Origin: Actinomycetales bacterium
Lineage (GTDB): Bacteria; Actinomycetota; Actinomycetes; Actinomycetales; Dermabacteraceae
DNA length: 7,565 nucleotides
NCBI GenBank assembly: GCA_012799425.1
Contig: JAAZLF010000349.1
Location: forward strand, 1 to 7,565
Reading direction: 5' to 3'
Part shown: in pieces, positions 7,554 to 7,565 of the stretch
How positions within the stretch are numbered: position 1 is the stretch's first letter
Layout of the letters: each line of letters starts with the position of its first letter
Translations under genes and position numbers: made by a program
Notes under the pieces: generated by a model
What the model was told of the DNA's origin: nothing
Database searches by the model: none
The model's input: only the letters and a program-made list of their open reading frames with translations

Positions 7554-7565
7554 CCCCTTCGGCCG
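7550..7565 (+). CDS. Probable start of the partner sensor histidine kinase, cut by the window edge
   Basis: A GTG at 7550-7552 overlaps the response regulator stop by four bases (GTGA) and opens a frame reading VTPSA to the window end. OmpR-type regulators are very often followed directly by their histidine kinase with this kind of overlap, so a kinase is the likely product. Only five codons are visible and no domain can be seen; the identity rests on gene order alone. Confidence 0.45.

Overview
The window is a high-GC chromosomal segment from a Gram-positive actinomycete. The clues are GC-rich third codon positions, frequent GTG starts, a diaminopimelate decarboxylase of the long actinobacterial type, TAnnnT-type -10 boxes and one gene that looks leaderless. 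A Brachybacterium-like (Dermabacteraceae) source is a guess from overall protein flavour, not proven. Nothing looks like a phage, insertion sequence, CRISPR array or defence island. The segment reads as core genome.

Layout. Positions 1-171 hold a candidate promoter and what may be the first codons of a minus-strand gene (homoserine dehydrogenase would fit the usual actinobacterial order, but this is inference). lysA (172-1584, minus) makes lysine from meso-diaminopimelate. A 327-bp divergent intergenic region follows, with an extended -10 box and an inverted repeat. Next is a single long gene (1912-4194, plus) that fuses trehalose-6-phosphate synthase (OtsA) to trehalose-6-phosphate phosphatase (OtsB). 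It converges on a tRNA-Arg(CCG) gene (4360-4432, minus), with two strong hairpins between them.

Upstream of the tRNA on the minus strand are tsaD (4514-5569, tRNA t6A modification) and a secreted M23 zinc peptidase (5566-6438). Their ends overlap by four bases, so they are probably co-transcribed and translationally coupled. The M23 gene is divergent from an OmpR/PhoB-type response regulator (6735-7553, plus). The regulator's -10 box lies so close to its ATG that the transcript should be leaderless, and a perfect 12-bp palindrome sits just upstream of the -35. A GTG overlapping the regulator stop probably begins the partner histidine kinase, cut off by the window edge.

Functionally, the window mixes cell-wall and lysine precursor supply (lysA), osmoprotectant synthesis (otsA-otsB fusion), wall remodelling (M23), translation fidelity (tsaD, tRNA-Arg) and signalling (two-component system). 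The points most worth a second look are the otsA-otsB fusion, the M23-tsaD overlap, the leaderless regulator promoter with its palindrome, and the repeat-rich M23/regulator intergenic region. I do not see a clearly new biological system.
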